Shown one piece after another: positions 37,159 through 48,111 of a stretch of DNA of 64,000 nt (within the stretch, counting starts at the first letter, position 1; every line of letters begins with the position of its first letter). Origin of the DNA: Triplophysa rosa (taxonomy: Eukaryota; Chordata; Actinopteri; Cypriniformes; Nemacheilidae); the NCBI RefSeq assembly GCF_024868665.1, contig NC_079910.1:14446902-14510901 (forward strand), written 5' to 3'. Below the pieces are notes generated by a model that was given only the letters and a program-made list of their open reading frames with translations, did no database searches and was not told the origin of the DNA. A program made the position numbers and the translations under genes.

Positions 37159-37412
37159 CAACTAGCTAGCATCTACTCAGAAGGCCCTAACAACTAGCCA
37201 GCATTTACTCAAAACAACATAACTTGCTAGCATCTACATACACCCTTACATCTAGCTAGCAGTAACTCAGAACACCCTAACAACTAGCTAGCATCCACTC
37301 ATAACACTCTAAAAACTAGCAATAATCTATTCAGAACACCCTAGCAACTAGCTATCATCTACTCAGAACACCCTAGCAACTAGCTAGCAGCTACTCAGAA
37401 CACGATAACAAG
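37159..37412 (+). repeat. 32-bp minisatellite, right part
   Basis: Same 32-bp unit as 35380-35910, resuming immediately after the TTAA element. It again contains the higher-order variant order (CAGAAGGCCC, TTTACTCAAAACAACATA, CTTGCTAGCATCTACATACA, CCTTACATCTAG), then decays after CAGCTACTCAGAACACG near 37402. Confidence 0.85.
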
Positions 37413-38672
37413 GTATATCTGGGAGTTGTTCTGGTAAGTTTTTCACTTGATGTTAAACTCTAGTACTCTATATTGGGCAGCCACGTTCAGGAGGAACATC
37501 TGACTCACTCCCTCACTCCCCCACAGGTGGATTTATTTATAACAACACAGAGAGCACAAAACGTGTTAGAATGCAAATAGACAGAACTGATGCCCTGCTT
37601 TGCACCGTGCAGGCCAAACCCTGCACCGTCATCATGCCATGACAACCTGCCAGGAGTGTGTTTTACCTTACTTTACATAAGCCTCTACAATGAGAGTCAA
37701 AGGAGGCCAGATGAAGAGAGGATAAAAGGGTAAGCGACCTTGAGCTAGAAATGAGAGAGAAAGATCTTTTAAATGACCCTAGAACTGACCTGAACACAAA
37801 CGTTCAAACCTACCCGCACACAAAAACCTGCATAAAAAAACAAATAAATAAATTCACACATACACGCATTTACGCCTCTTTCGTTCTCCAGCAAGAGGCT
37901 TTGGCAGGTTGGCTTCATCACTTCCTCCCTGCACAATACGCAGAGAAAATAAGCAATAGAATCGACGGGAGAAAGGAGGATTATGGCTGACTAGCAATAA
38001 AATAAGCACAGAGAGTTTTCCAGGCAGACTGACCTCTATGGTTAAAGAGACACACATACTGAACAGGTAAGTAGGCGGTCATTTCCATATGATTGTGTTT
38101 CTAAAGCACAGAAGGAAGAAAAAACAGGAAAACTGGCCTGTTCAGCTAAATCAAACAGGAGTGCTCTTAAATACATTAATAAACATGAGCTCTTCAGCCA
38201 ACAGAAAGTCGAACGCACATCTCACCTTTAAGTGAAAAGCTGCCTGCATTAGGACTTGACATAGAAAAGTGAGTGGGATAGAAATACAGTGATACACAGA
38301 AACTCACACTCACATCCCGACGCGCTGTCACATACCAACACAGGCTAGCAAACTCACACACTCGCACAAGCACCCACTGAATGGCCACAGGCACAGTACC
38401 CACACTAATAATATTGAGATGTTAAAGCAGATATCTGCTAATAACAGGTCTTCAGCAGCGCTTGTGATTTAGTTTCTAGGGCAGGTCTTCTAAAACTAAC
38501 ATGATCCCTCTATTTATTGTTTGACACTTCAAGTGAAACATCTTTCCATTTACCACATATATCATAGGCCATTCAATTAAAAGATCAGATGCTTAATTAG
38601 GCCATTACATGTATATTATATTTAGCTACGTATATATGGAACATACGACCTTGTAACTCAAGAGTTATTCTC
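37413..38672. other. Intergenic DNA
   Basis: No gene or repeat boundary recognised. Ordinary AT-rich sequence. Confidence 0.45.
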
Positions 38673-38676
38673 TTAA

Positions 38677-38945
38677 AGGGATAGTAGGAAAATTCTGTCA
38701 TCATTTACTCACTCTCTTGTCATTTCAAACCTGTATGACTTTCTTTCTTCTGCAGAACACAAAAGAAGATATTTTGAAGAATGCTGGTAACCAAACAATG
38801 GCGGTACCCATTCACTTAAATTGTACAGACACAAAACCAATGCAAGTTAATGGGTACCGCCATTGTTCGGTTACCAACACTCTTCAAAATAACAAAAGGG
38901 TGAGTAAATGATAACTGAATTTTCATTTTTTGGTGAACTATCCCT
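38677..38945. mobile_element. TTAA-flanked fold-back MITE, copy 2
   Basis: Ends AGGGATAGT and GGTGAACTATCCCT with TTAA on both sides (38673-38676, 38946-38949). Internal arms match copy 1 (9505-9791): TTACTCACTCTCTTGTCATT, TCTTCTGCAGAACACAAAAG, TGAAGAATGCTGGTAACCAA. The central stem is unusually good, with AATGGCGGTACCCATT and AATGGGTACCGCCATT facing each other. Confidence 0.85.
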
Positions 38946-38949
38946 TTAA

Positions 38950-40116
38950 GAGCAGTCAAAGTGTAACTACAAATATTTAGAAATATTTGAAAAGGGTTTA
39001 AGATGGAGTATCACATTTCACGACTTTTGGAAAGCATTTCATGTACGTACACTCACGTGCCCATACAAGTCGAATAGCATTGAATTGTACATGAGTTATT
39101 CGCACAATACCCAAACAAATTCCTTTCTCAGCCTCTCAAAATGATTCAAATTAGGCCTTCAGTGTACACTTACACATTACATTGAATGTGCTGCAAATGA
39201 TGGAGATGAACTCTCAGCACATCCGAATCGGTGCTTAAACACCTGTCAGAATGTCCTGGACTATAGGATCAGGTGAGAGTGTGTGAGATGAAAATGAGAT
39301 TAAGGTGAGATCTGAGGGCCACCGGGCAGCAGGAAAGACCTCTAAGTAACGTGTAAGCCGCTCCACTTTAACATGTTAGATGATACAGAGCTCAAGAGGA
39401 TTCTCTGCTCAGAATAACTGTGAGAGAACAAGAGAGACAGCGCCACATTCGCCACAAACACAATCTGCCCTGCAAAGTCATAATGTTACACAAAAGGCCA
39501 CTTTGTAAGGGTACATCGTTTTTGACTTTTACACAGAACTGTTCTGATTATGGTTTAATGGGTTTATAGTGTAATTCACAGTAACGTACACAAACTTGCA
39601 GAGCAAAGAATGTGTCAAAGAAATGAGCAAGCAATTTTCACATATTAAAGGGATAATTCCTTTACTTTAAAATGGCAAACAGCCTTTTCCTCACAGCCAT
39701 GAACCATTATCTTCTATTTGCGACTTTGTGGCAGGGGATGTTATGGAAACATATTTCAGAGCAATTCTCGAAAGGAAGCATTGTATCTTTTTTGGTCTAT
39801 TTAACCATAAGAGACTTTGTAAATTAAAAATGCATTTATCTGCTAAAGGTTAATTTTGTCAGTAGTTACAGTAGCATATCAAAGTTCAAAGTTAATAGAC
39901 AATTTATGTGACTTAGAGCCACAAAAAAAAGATGTATGGGGTCTCCTACTGAGAGTGGACAGACCATTAAAACAAACCCAAAACAGAATAAAAAAAACAT
40001 AGAAAATAAATCCAAAGGAATTTTCACAACTACTGCCATCATCCTACTAGCCCCCAACCCCTTTTCTATCTCACCCTCCCTCCTCTGCCTGTGGAGAGCT
40101 CGGAGAGATGGGCATG
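38950..40116. other. Intergenic DNA
   Basis: No gene seen. Unremarkable AT-rich sequence up to the X-box cluster. Confidence 0.45.
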
Positions 40117-40151
40117 GTTGCTAGGTGACCGGTTGTGGTTGCCATGGCAAC
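40117..40151. promoter_or_regulatory. RFX X-box pair
   Basis: GTTGCCATGGCAAC at 40138-40151 is a perfect palindromic X-box, the binding site of RFX transcription factors. Eight bases upstream lies a second, half-degenerate site GTTGCTAGGTGAC (40117-40129), identical to the motif at 8704-8716. RFX factors regulate ciliary and neuronal genes. Which gene this would serve (bhlhe23, mir-124 or something outside) is not shown. Confidence 0.6.
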
Positions 40152-40195
40152 TTTAAGTGGAACAGCTGGTCCAATCAGCATAAATTGCAGGCAAG

Positions 40196-40213
40196 CAAAG
40201 GCAGAGCCAGAGC

Positions 40214-40245
<32 letters not shown>

Positions 40246-40425
40246 AGAGAGAAAGCAGAGGAAGGGGAAGAGGAGGGAGAGGAGGGAAAGCAGGAGGGAA
40301 GGGAGAGGAGGAGCAGAGGGGAGAGGACGAATGGAGGGAGGAGAGGAGAGCGAGAGGGAGAAGGAGACGGAAAGAGGAGGAGGAGGAGTCAGGGGAGGGG
40401 GAGGGGGAGGGGGAGGGGTTCGGCT
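40196..40425. repeat. Polypurine tract (GA/GGA-rich)
   Basis: About 230 bases of nearly pure A/G on the plus strand: (GA)n at 40215-40242, then irregular GGAGGA, GGAAGGGGA and (GAGGGG)n near 40395-40417. Apparent Glu/Arg-rich or Ser/Pro/Leu-rich frames are composition artefacts. Such tracts can form triplex DNA. Confidence 0.9.
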
Positions 40426-40432
40426 GAAGCAT

Positions 40433-42413
40433 GCGGGATAGTGAGAGGGATGAGAGCGGAGTAGAAAAGGAGAGGACGGAAGAAGAGGATGCAAGATAGA
40501 GAAAACAAACCAGAAGACGAATGAAAATCCAACTTGGAAAAACGGATAAGTGAATGGAGAGGTAGAAAAGGATGTTGGGAGAACAGCCTAAAATTTACTT
40601 TAAGACAGAGAGGAAGTCAAACTCCTCGTCCTTATCTCTGTATCAAGAGTCCACTGCAAACACATTAATGTACAACAACTGAAAATTAAATAAATAATAT
40701 TAGAAGACATTTTGTGTCTGTATATAACTGTATATTCAGACACTTAATTCTGACAGTAAAGATGTGGCTTTTTAAAAGACTTTCAATATTTCCATGCATT
40801 CCGAGGACACTACATTAGAAATACATAATATTTGGGTGAGAGCATGTTGATGCGCAATGGAACTCCACAGAGAGTCGCTGGAGTGTGTTCTCTCCCTCTC
40901 TTTATAGCTGCTTGTGAATCTAAGAAGTTACGTATGGTTAATATTTTTAAAAAGCAACATTTTTATAAGTATATAAGAAAACACAGCGTCAGTTCTTATA
41001 TTTTTAACCTGATCATTCGTGTAACTGTGTGCAAATTGACTTGTTTAAAGGTACAGTGTGTAATTTTTTGAAGACTGAGCGTGTCAGACAAGATATTACT
41101 CCTCCTGATATCAGCACATCTCGGCCAATCAAGGTTTCCACGGACACAAACGAGCGGCTCTCCATGACAACAGAGTTGGATAATGGGTACAGCCATTAGA
41201 TTGGCATAAAATGACAGGGAGTTGGAGGCTATATGAACTGTTTTAAGTTTACATGACTTTTCAGCCAGGACTTTAATAGGCCTGAAGTGGAAGAATGGCC
41301 CCTTAACACTACAACTTGGATTCACTCAAAAACTAACAAAGCCACCGTGCCACGGTGGCAGAGTAATGCCACCGTGCCACAGCCAAAACAACCCCCTAAC
41401 ATCTTCCTCTGTTCTAACTCCTCTGGGCTCGAACCCCCCAACCTTCTGACTGAGCTCCTGCCAGTGCATGGCCTTCAACGGAGCTCATTGTGTTTGGTTA
41501 CTGAAGCACATGCAGGAGCAGTTAATAGCACAATAAAACAGCACAACAGCACTCACAGGCTTTAATTGGATATAATAGCCATAAATAATTCTGATCATTT
41601 CACACCTTCTCGCAAATACAGAGGGAAAGAGTGGAAATTAGGCTATTTATCGGCCTGTTTTGCCAATTACCAGGAGTCCCATCCGCACGCTTGCAAACAC
41701 ATACGCTAACATACACACACAGAGTAACCCGAAAATATTTCTATCCGCTGTTGGCAGTAAACGTGCCTTATTCCTTGCAAGAACATAGCGAGTGCGAAAT
41801 ACAAGAACGAGAACATTTGAGTTTGGGGAATAAAAAACAGAGGAAGAGAACAGAGGTGCGCAGCATCGGAGACTCATTGAGAGCCGTGCTTCATCGGAGC
41901 CGCACTTGCCCTGGTGTCACCGCGACAGCATTTCACGCAGAGTCCTGCGGTGCGGACCAAAGAGCACTATCAAACACAGAATTTTGCTCTAAAAGCCCGT
42001 TTAATACCAGGTCACCTGACACTACACGCTGTATATAACATGTGGATTTATTTCAGACCCACTGTATTTTATTAATCATAAACCAATTTTAACCAAGACA
42101 TTTTACAGTAAACATTATGTCGAAAAGAACATGAATTGAACACACAGTTTTACATAAACAATATGTTTTGATGTATATGGGCATTTTTGCTTTCAGGTAT
42201 TTCAGTTAACAGAGCATTGCATCAGCCAGGTCATGGGTTTGATTTAAAGCAACACACATAAAAGGTATATCTTCAATGCACTGTATTGGCAGTGTAAAAA
42301 ATGCATAATTGTAAATGTCTGGTAAATGCAAGATTGCAAGTGGGAAAAGATTTTGTTGTGTTCAAAAATACAATCTTTATTAGATATCTGCATCTCGTGG
42401 TATGAATGTTTTG
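40433..42413. other. Intergenic DNA
   Basis: No supportable gene. 41045-41306 starts at TTAA with AGGTACAGTGTGTAATT, a common fish repeat start, and may be an old TTAA element. At 41341-41359 the sequence GCCACCGTGCCACGGTGGC is a perfect short hairpin, partly repeated at 41370-41380. The 135-codon frame at 41631-42038 has no recognisable domain. Confidence 0.4.
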
Positions 42414-42421
42414 CCAGAACC

Positions 42422-42749
42422 CGTGGTGGAACGAGTACTGGAAATTTGTACGTAAGTACAAGTACTGTTACATTGCTGAAATTGTACTCAATTACAAGTA
42501 AAAGCACTGGTGTTAAAAAAGTAATTGAGTAAAAGTAAAAATTACTCTTCTCAAAAACTACTCAGAGTACTAGTTACTCGTTACTTTTTAGGCGGTGTTA
42601 TTTAATGAATTAAGAGTAATTATTAATAATCAAATTTGGAGATTTATATAGAAAATAGCTACTTTTAACAAAACACATCTTTACTTTACTGATAAAGCAT
42701 ATACTGTAACTGGATTCAACTCAGACAAAATAACCATTCAATGTGTTGT

Positions 42750-42783
<34 letters not shown>

Positions 42784-43779
42784 ATGAGCTCAGTTTTCCA
42801 GTTAAAACCATTTATGCACTTCCAACACTGTTCAATCATGTGTACTAGGCCCCACAACGCAGAAATTAATAAATAAGAGCCCCAAATACTGCATGCAAAA
42901 AATGCAAAACATTTGTAATAAATTGCATTGGATTAGAATTACAGTCATATCTGTAGAGGAGCTGGCTGATCAGTTACTCAACCTCAAGCCATCCAAGATG
43001 TATGTGACATTATTTCTTAGGTAGAGCAATAAAGATTTTTACCTGGAGTTGTGGTCCATGGTTTTTTCATAAAATGCAAGTCCACAGGTTCATGTCTTTA
43101 AAAGTTCAAAATACAGATAGAGGCAACATAAAAGTATTCCCTTTCGATGTATTAATGACGTCTTATTTAAGCGAATCGATCGAACTGTACAAGAAACTGA
43201 ACGTTATATACAACATTATAACTGGTAATGCTCAGTTTGCGAAACTGCTTCGCATGGGTTCCAATCGCATATGTTCCCTACTCACTTATAAGGGCAGAGC
43301 ACTTGATGTAAAGACTTTGGAGAGAGAGATGGACAATTTTATCTCATGATCAGGGCTGGATTGGCCATCGGGCATATCGGGCATTTTCTCGGTGGGGCGA
43401 TGTACAATTTGCACCGAAACGGACGCATGGGCCAGTTAGACGGACGGATTAGAAGCGTGACGAACGTGAATGCAAACATACCACTCGCACCACCAGCCCC
43501 CCCCCCCCATGTTTTGAAATCTGTGTGACGCAAGTTTTCTATGCGCGATTTGAGTGGACGGGGTCACGTGACGGGACTGATTATTCTCCTTAGCCAATCA
43601 CTTGAAAATTAAACATATAAAGTAGCGACGACAATGTGAGGAAAAATAGCCTCGCTAAAAATGTACTCAAGTAAAAGTGAAAGTACACTGTTTTTAAACT
43701 ACTTAAAAAGTACATTTCCTGAAAAAAACTACAAAATTACAGTAATTTGAGTATTTGTAATTCGTTACTTTACACCACT
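42422..43779. mobile_element. hAT-type element, about 1.36 kb
   Basis: Near-identical 8-bp flanks CCAGAACC (42414-42421) and CCAGAACA (43780-43787) match hAT duplication size. Ends CGTGGTGGAACGAGTA and TACTTTACACCACT are inverted. Sub-terminal DNA is full of AAGTAAAAGTA / TACTTGAGTA-like words in both orientations (GTACAAGTACTG, TTGAGTAAAAGTAAAAATTA, ACTCAAGTAAAAGTGAAAG), typical of this fish hAT family. The interior has a (GTCT)n tract (42749-42781), a 91-codon open frame at 43074-43349 with no recognised domain, and at 43348-43420 a GGGCTGGATTGGCCATCGGG motif known from another dispersed repeat, so it may itself be composite. No hAT transposase motifs are visible. Confidence 0.7.
42749..42781. 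repeat. (GTCT)n microsatellite
   Basis: Eight tandem tetranucleotide units within the hAT element. Confidence 0.95.
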
Positions 43780-43853
43780 CCAGAACATTTTCTTTTCATG
43801 ATTCACACCTGTGTTTGGGCCAATCAGAGTACACACAATCACTTTCGGATTAA

Positions 43854-44134
43854 AGAGACCAAAAAAAATTCTGCCATCATTTATTCAAGCTTGCGACATT
43901 CAAAACATGTATATGACTCTTTCTTCTGTGAAACTCAAAAGAAGATATTTTGAGAAATGTCTCAGTGGTTTTGTGTTCACACAATGGAAGACAACGGGGG
44001 TCAATGTTGCTTGGTTACCAACGTTTTTCAAAATATCTTTTCTTGTGTTCTTCAGAAGAAAGAAAGTCATACAGGTTTGTAATAAATGTATGATGAAAAA
44101 TGAAAGAATTTTAATTTTGGGGTAAATTATCGCC
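43854..44134. mobile_element. TTAA-flanked fold-back MITE, copy 3
   Basis: TTAA at 43850-43853 and 44135-44138. The ends are more decayed (AGAGACCAAAAAAA / TTTGGGGTAAATTATCGCC) than in copies 1 and 2. The arms keep GACTCTTTCTTCTGTGAAAC, AAAAGAAGATATTTTGAGAA and TCTTCAGAAGAAAGAAAGTC. It lies only about 70 bp from the end of the hAT element. Confidence 0.75.
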
Positions 44135-44138
44135 TTAA

Positions 44139-45027
44139 CACTTATTGTTATTTTTTTTACTTTTTGGTGAAAAGTTAAGAGTGGTAATGAGACACACAGA
44201 AACTTTAATGCATGTAAAACGGTATCTTAAATGAGTAAAACAATAACGCCTCTTAATTCCTCAGTAAATAACAGCAGCGGGGGACGCCGGCTGAACCAGT
44301 TTACAAACTCAGCGCTGTCAGGTGACTTCCCATCCGCGCACATGTTAAAGATACATTCATCAGTCATTCATATACATCACAAAGAGGACACTGTATTTAC
44401 ATATTCGTCCATTGTGTATTGAGAACACCATGTTTAACAATGACGGAGCTCTGAATGGGAAGAAAATCATTCTCTTTATCTCACCCTTGCCTTTTTCCTC
44501 TCTCAGGTGAAAGGAAACAGAGCAGAGCTCTGTTACTCGCTGTACATAATTGCCCTTTTATTGTCACATCAGATTCATATCTGCCCTCCGTTACATCGTT
44601 CTGTGACACGGCGCTTGGAGAGGTCCGATAAATACTGGAGAGACAGTCAATGAAGCCAATAAAATCACTAAAACCAATCACGTCCAATAAAGACAACCCC
44701 TCCTAATGTGCTTAGAGTGTCCGACTTTACCCCAGACCCCCCTCCTCGTGCCCTGAGCTATAATAGTGGCACAGTCCAGTAATGTGCTACCACATTCAAA
44801 TCACATTGTTATTTTACTTATTACTTAAAGGACTTTCAGTATACTTTGGATTAAGTTGCTTAATGCGGGGATTAAAAATAGGGTTACATTTTTAAAGCAA
44901 TATTGGCATTTATCCTGTCACTGCAATAAAAATAATTTTTAAAGACTTTTATCTTTTTCTATAATGATGAACAATTCTACTTAAATATTTAAGTATATTA
45001 AATATATTATTTAAACCCTATTGGATG
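44139..45027. other. Intergenic DNA
   Basis: No gene recognised. 44500-44760 is somewhat less AT-rich (TTCTGTGACACGGCGCTTGG) without a decisive motif. Confidence 0.4.
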
Positions 45028-45256
45028 GTTTCCCGGACCGGGTTTAAGTCTATTCGCAGACTAATTTAAATGTTACAGGTGTCTTGATCAAAACCAACTT
45101 GCACTAACATATCCTAAAATATATCAATGTAATTGTTTTGTTTCAAGATGCACATTATAATGTTTTTTTGTAAAGTATGTTTTTTAGAGTGATTTAAATA
45201 TTCTAATTTAACTAAAGCATAGTCCTGTTTTAAAATAATCCCTGTCCGGGCAACCA
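45028..45256. mobile_element. MITE related to the element at 17281
   Basis: GGTTTCCCGGACCGGGTTTA at the left and CCCTGTCCGGGCAACC at the right are inverted. The body shares with 17281-17475 the words TTGCACTAACATATC, TTTCAAGATGCACATTATAA and AGTCCTGTTTTAAAATAATC. No second element is inserted here, so it shows the intact length (about 230 bp) of the family split at 17480. Confidence 0.65.
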
Positions 45257-48023
45257 CCTCTAGGGTTTATAATATTAAGGATTATACAGCACACCATACA
45301 CTATCCTCGCCATTATATGTCACAAAATTTTGCAATAACATTCTGTCGTTTTTCACTATTTATATACAGTATATATTTTCTATATTCTTTTTATGTGTTT
45401 GTATGTCCTTCTGTACACTTTGTTTATCATCCAACCGTTTTATGTTTTTTAATCTGTGTGTTACTAATGAAGAGACCTTTCGTATTATAGCTATTGAATG
45501 ACAGTAAATATATTCTATTCTATTCTATTCATACATTTGGTCTTTGGTGTGCATAAATCAAGTGCTCAGTGTTCATGTGGAAAAATACAAATAAACACCA
45601 AAATGTCTGTGACGTATATACACAATGTAGGTTATGCAAACACTGTGCTGCTGTCTCAGCAGAAACACAAACGCTATACGTCAATCTGAATGTATTATGC
45701 CTTATTGCCTTTAGTCAGTAATTGTATTTTATGTAATAGGTCTACCTGATCAAAAACATGTTGTCATCAGTCAGTCATTTCTGTGATGTGTTCTAATATG
45801 TCTGTCAAACCGTGCAGTCCTAAAGGACCTGACCTGGGAAAACATAACATGGCAAAACCTGACCTTTCTGAAGATGTCTGTTTTCATCCCCTCAGTCTTC
45901 CCCTCCCCCTTTAGCTCTTCATCCTCCCTCGCCGAGACCTTGGAAATGAGAGAAAGAGAGGAGATATTGCTAACAGAAATCTTGCAATGTTTTAACGTAT
46001 AAGAAGCTTTGGCTGGGCTTTCTATCTGTCAGATAATATGTGTGAGGTGATCATTAGATCATTTATGATGTATGTGGGACTAGCAGCAGAGATTACAACA
46101 GCACACATAATAATACAAAAGTATTTTCTGGAGATAGAGTACATGAACCCTCAATCTCTTTTTTCTCCATGGCTTTCCCTTTTAGAGTCCATCATATTCA
46201 TAGCTCCTCCTTAAACAGGTGACCTTTGCATCATTCCAGTAATTTAGGATGGACTCCAGAGACTATAAATTCATGTCAGACTGCATAGGTTGTGCAAACT
46301 ACAACCTATTCTGACCAGACAGTTAAAGGTGCTTCAACGACCCCTTTCTTCATTAAAGACTATTAATTCTTATCAGTTTAAAAAATGCCTTACTAACATA
46401 TTAAATAATGGCAAATAAAATGTATACAATGAACAACCCTAATCTATAAATAAATGGTAATTTTTTTTGTAATTTTTTTTGTTCTAGATGAGAGTTCATT
46501 GCATAAACAAATGTGGCCAAATTTGAAACTTGTGTTGTGCAAAGCAATATAAAAATAAAAACATAACATTTAAAACAAATAAAAACATTTCCCCTTTTCA
46601 CACATAAAAACACATTAACATTTAAATAATTAGTTTTGGATTTTTTGAATATATATATTTCCTCATTATTTTGCTGTTTATTTCATAAACCGTTCCGTTC
46701 AAAACAATCATTATGGGATTCTTTTTTTTTTAATTCTAAAGTTTTTTTCAGACTGTTAGTTTACAATTTGGTTACTTATAAGACCTTGAACCCAGCAATC
46801 CAGTTTTTATTTTCACTCTGCTGCAGGCTTTACAAGTGGAGTCAAGAAAGAAGGGGAGAAAAAGGGAGCACGAGAGAAAAGTTGAGAGCATTGGGGAATT
46901 ATTTCAACTGGCTTTTCTGGACACCGCTGTCCATGGCCTAATGGCTGTATCAGGCAACTGCAAGGAGGATACAATCCTGTTTGTGTAAAAATAAGCAAGC
47001 AAAACACAGTGCCTTCCTACACTGTCATCGATTTCTTCAGTAAATGTAACTTCCTGAAGGGCACGAGGGGTTTAAATGAGCATAGTTGCTATCAATTCAT
47101 CGTGGCAATGGCAGGGTGGGATGTGCAGACAGAAGCCTCAAATAGCAGAAAGTACAGTGAACAGACATGACTTCACATCCATTTCAGAAAACTATTTCCT
47201 GTAAAGATATAAATAATTAGACACTATGAGGATTCATCCTAACACCCTCAGCCGCAACACAAACACCAGCATGCTTGTTAATGCATCATCCTGGAAGACA
47301 TACCAAAGATTTGGACGGGAGAGTTTGGTACGCTTCAGGTGCAGTGGATAACAGCTAGATCAGGCAAAGACTGACATACCATCCCAACCATGGTGCAAAC
47401 AGATCAATTGCTGCTGATGTTGACATTTATTAGCTGTACTGAAGTTCCTGCATTGATATCGACACTCAGATGCGTCATTCGAGTACCTCGAGAGGCAAGG
47501 TGTCGATAATTCTGAAGAGTATTATAAGTGAATGCATACAGCACACTGAATCACACGTTTCACGTCTATTTTTCTGTTTATATTCAGAACACACTTAGTC
47601 GATGGAATTTTCTGTTTTTTTTTAAACAACATGTTTTTGGGTCTTACATCCATATCGTTAGCTGTGAAACGAGACCTTGATTTCCTTTGAGAGATGCAGC
47701 CACGGATAGGCTTCTTGATTCATATTCTATGTCATGGAGTCTGCTCTGGTCAGAGGCACATTGCAACAAAAGAGCCAGAGGGGAGGTATAGGGAGGGGCA
47801 CTGTCCTGGAGTGCGTTTTGTGTTTTTACAGTGATGAGAAAACAGGGATTGCTGTCGGACAATGCAGTTGTGTTGTACAGTTTTGTGACTGCTTGTGGTG
47901 TTTTGGCTGGAAGGTGACACAAAGAATATGTAATGTAGTAAAAACATTTGTTTTATTATGATATTTGTGCAGTTCAGCACCTGTGTATGATTTGAAGCTC
48001 AGTAATGGTCTATTAATACAGGG

Positions 48024-48024
<1 letters not shown>
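45257..48024. other. Intergenic DNA
   Basis: No gene, RNA or repeat boundary supportable. Contains a short ATTCT pentamer repeat (45512-45530). Confidence 0.45.

Positions 48025-48109
<85 letters not shown>
48025..48109. repeat. (GT)n microsatellite
   Basis: About 42 GT units with one GC interruption near 48064-48065, the longest dinucleotide tract in the window. Confidence 0.95.

Positions 48110-48111
<2 letters not shown>

Noticed and set aside
40125..40494. Glu/Arg-rich and Ser/Pro/Leu-rich open frames of 85-113 codons
   Set aside because: Products of the polypurine tract read in several frames on both strands.
41045..41306. Possible TTAA-flanked element
   Set aside because: TTAA is present on both sides, but the ends (AGGTACAGTG and GAATGGCCCC) are not inverted copies of each other, so the boundary is unproven.
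41631..42038. 135-codon open frame
   Set aside because: No recognisable motif, no neighbouring exon, composition of ordinary intergenic DNA.
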